Source: Clostridia bacterium
Lineage (GTDB): Bacteria > Bacillota > Clostridia > UBA1381
NCBI GenBank assembly: GCA_900770405.1
Contig: CAAGKL010000209.1
Span: 1 to 5,869, forward strand
Reading direction: 5' to 3'
DNA length: 5,869 nucleotides
In this document: piece after piece, positions 5,493-5,869 of the stretch
Layout: each line of letters begins with the position of its first letter
Position numbering within the stretch: position 1 is the first letter of the stretch
The notes under the pieces: generated by a model
Databases searched by the model: none
Told to the model about the DNA's origin: nothing
The model's input: the letters and a program-made list of their open reading frames with translations, nothing else
Made by a program: the position numbers and the translations under genes

Positions 5493-5663
5493 TCATCTTT
5501 CCGGCTCACTCTTTTTCGGTGCTTTCGGCTGCAGGTCGGTGGGACTTTCGCCGTTTTCGGGTTTAATGAAATCTATCCGATTTGCCGCATAGAAAGCATT
5601 GGGATTAAGCTGTCTTTGCCAAGCGGCATCACTCGGCGCCCACCGAAAGCCGTTTGCTTTTAC
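5493..5663 (-). pseudogene. C-terminal fragment of a mobile-element protein (GFRWAPS...AWQRQL motif)
   Basis: Fifty-six codons are open to TGA (5493-5495). They read VKANGFRWAPSDAAWQRQLN, then PNAFYAANRIDFIKP, and end in a charged proline/lysine tail, PKAPKKSEPER. The pattern NGFRWxPSxxAWQRxLxxNAxxAA recurs at the ends of polyvalent or DUF3560-like proteins of plasmids, phages and conjugative elements. Function there is poorly known, and I assign none. It is followed 10 bp later by the methylase start, so the two probably formed one operon. The N-terminal part is missing: upstream of 5663 the frame runs antisense into the RepA-like fragment. Identification is by remembered motif only. Confidence 0.6.
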
Positions 5664-5869
5664 TATACTGATTTTAACGATACTGAAAAGAATAATACTG
5701 AATTGAGCGATACTGAAATCATATCATATCCTATCAATCGTGGAAATGAGAATAACTTTCCTCCCTTGCCTGCACCAAAAGGCATTGATACGATACGATG
5801 GATAGAAAATCGGCGAAAGTATGAAAAGCTAATCAAGAAAAACATTGACTATGACATTATCTCGGAAAG
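5664..5869 (+). pseudogene. RepA/DUF6017-like replication initiator, internal to C-terminal fragment (runs off right edge)
   Basis: The plus-strand frame reads YTDFNDTEKNNTELSDTEII, then a proline-rich linker (NFPPLPAPKG), then IDTIRWIENRRKYEKLIKKN followed by IDYDIISE at the window end. Firmicute replication initiator A proteins with a DUF6017 C-terminus have just this order: an NDTDLSDTE-type repeat linker, then a helix like YxxLIKENIEYDIL. The N-terminal DNA-binding RepA domain is absent. Upstream of about 5664 the frame stays open, but its sequence is the antisense of the minus-strand fragment and not RepA-like. No start codon or ribosome binding site precedes it. It is therefore a 5'-truncated remnant, though the part past 5869 is unseen. 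It marks a plasmid or conjugative-element origin for this region. Confidence 0.65.
5665..5715 (+). repeat. Four 15-bp-spaced ATACTG repeats
   Basis: ATACTG begins at 5665, 5680, 5695 and 5710, exactly 15 bp apart. In the RepA-like frame each unit encodes a five-residue repeat of the form T[DE]xx[ND] (TDFND, TEKNN, TELSD, TEIIS). This looks like expansion by replication slippage within the flexible linker. Confidence 0.7.

Noticed and set aside
5663..5845. 60-codon minus-strand open frame (Phe/Ser rich)
   Set aside because: It is the antisense of the RepA-like linker and its 15-bp repeats; the hydrophobic look follows from that repeat and is not evidence of a membrane peptide.

Overview
This window looks like chromosome from an anaerobic Firmicute, probably a Clostridia member (Oscillospiraceae-like). 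That is an inference from protein style: HdrABC subunits, class II fumarase, Gram-positive-type ribosome binding sites, and clostridial mobile-element remnants. No taxonomic marker is present.

Positions 1-4127 hold one tight minus-strand operon, read right to left. Its order is an L-lactate/malate dehydrogenase family gene, class II fumarase (fumC), hdrB, hdrC, and the first 168 codons of hdrA, which runs off the left edge. Gaps are 47 bp, 45 bp, an 8-bp overlap and 18 bp. A good vegetative promoter (TTGATT-17-TATAAT, 4254-4282) lies upstream, followed by a leader of about 120 nt. HdrB carries two complete non-cubane cluster motifs and HdrC two 4Fe-4S motifs. HdrA has the N-terminal CxCG region and the start of an FAD-binding fold. 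The dehydrogenase has the malate-type arginine (R80) at the classic specificity position. With fumarase next to it, this suggests an oxaloacetate-malate-fumarate branch co-expressed with a soluble flavin-based electron-transfer complex.

Positions 4128-4463 are a divergent intergenic region. It holds the operon promoter with a Rex-like half site over its -35, a tandem pair of 10-bp direct repeats just upstream, a cluster of inverted repeats, and a strong plus-strand promoter.

Positions 4464-5869 are a graveyard. The plus-strand promoter drives a class I SAM-dependent methyltransferase pseudogene with an in-frame stop and two frameshifts. Its end abuts, tail to tail near 5040, a minus-strand helix-turn-helix gene that has an in-frame amber codon and has lost its 3' end. 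Next come three more minus-strand scraps: an unidentified 29-residue tail, the N-terminus of a DNA methylase (TSPPYYGLRDYG), and the C-terminus of a mobile-element protein with a GFRWAPS...AWQRQL motif. Near 5663 this last piece meets, head to head, a plus-strand fragment of a RepA/DUF6017-like replication initiator with four 15-bp repeats, which runs off the right edge. I read 5040-5869 as the decayed, rearranged remains of an integrated plasmid or conjugative element beside an intact metabolic operon. I saw no RNA genes or CRISPR array.
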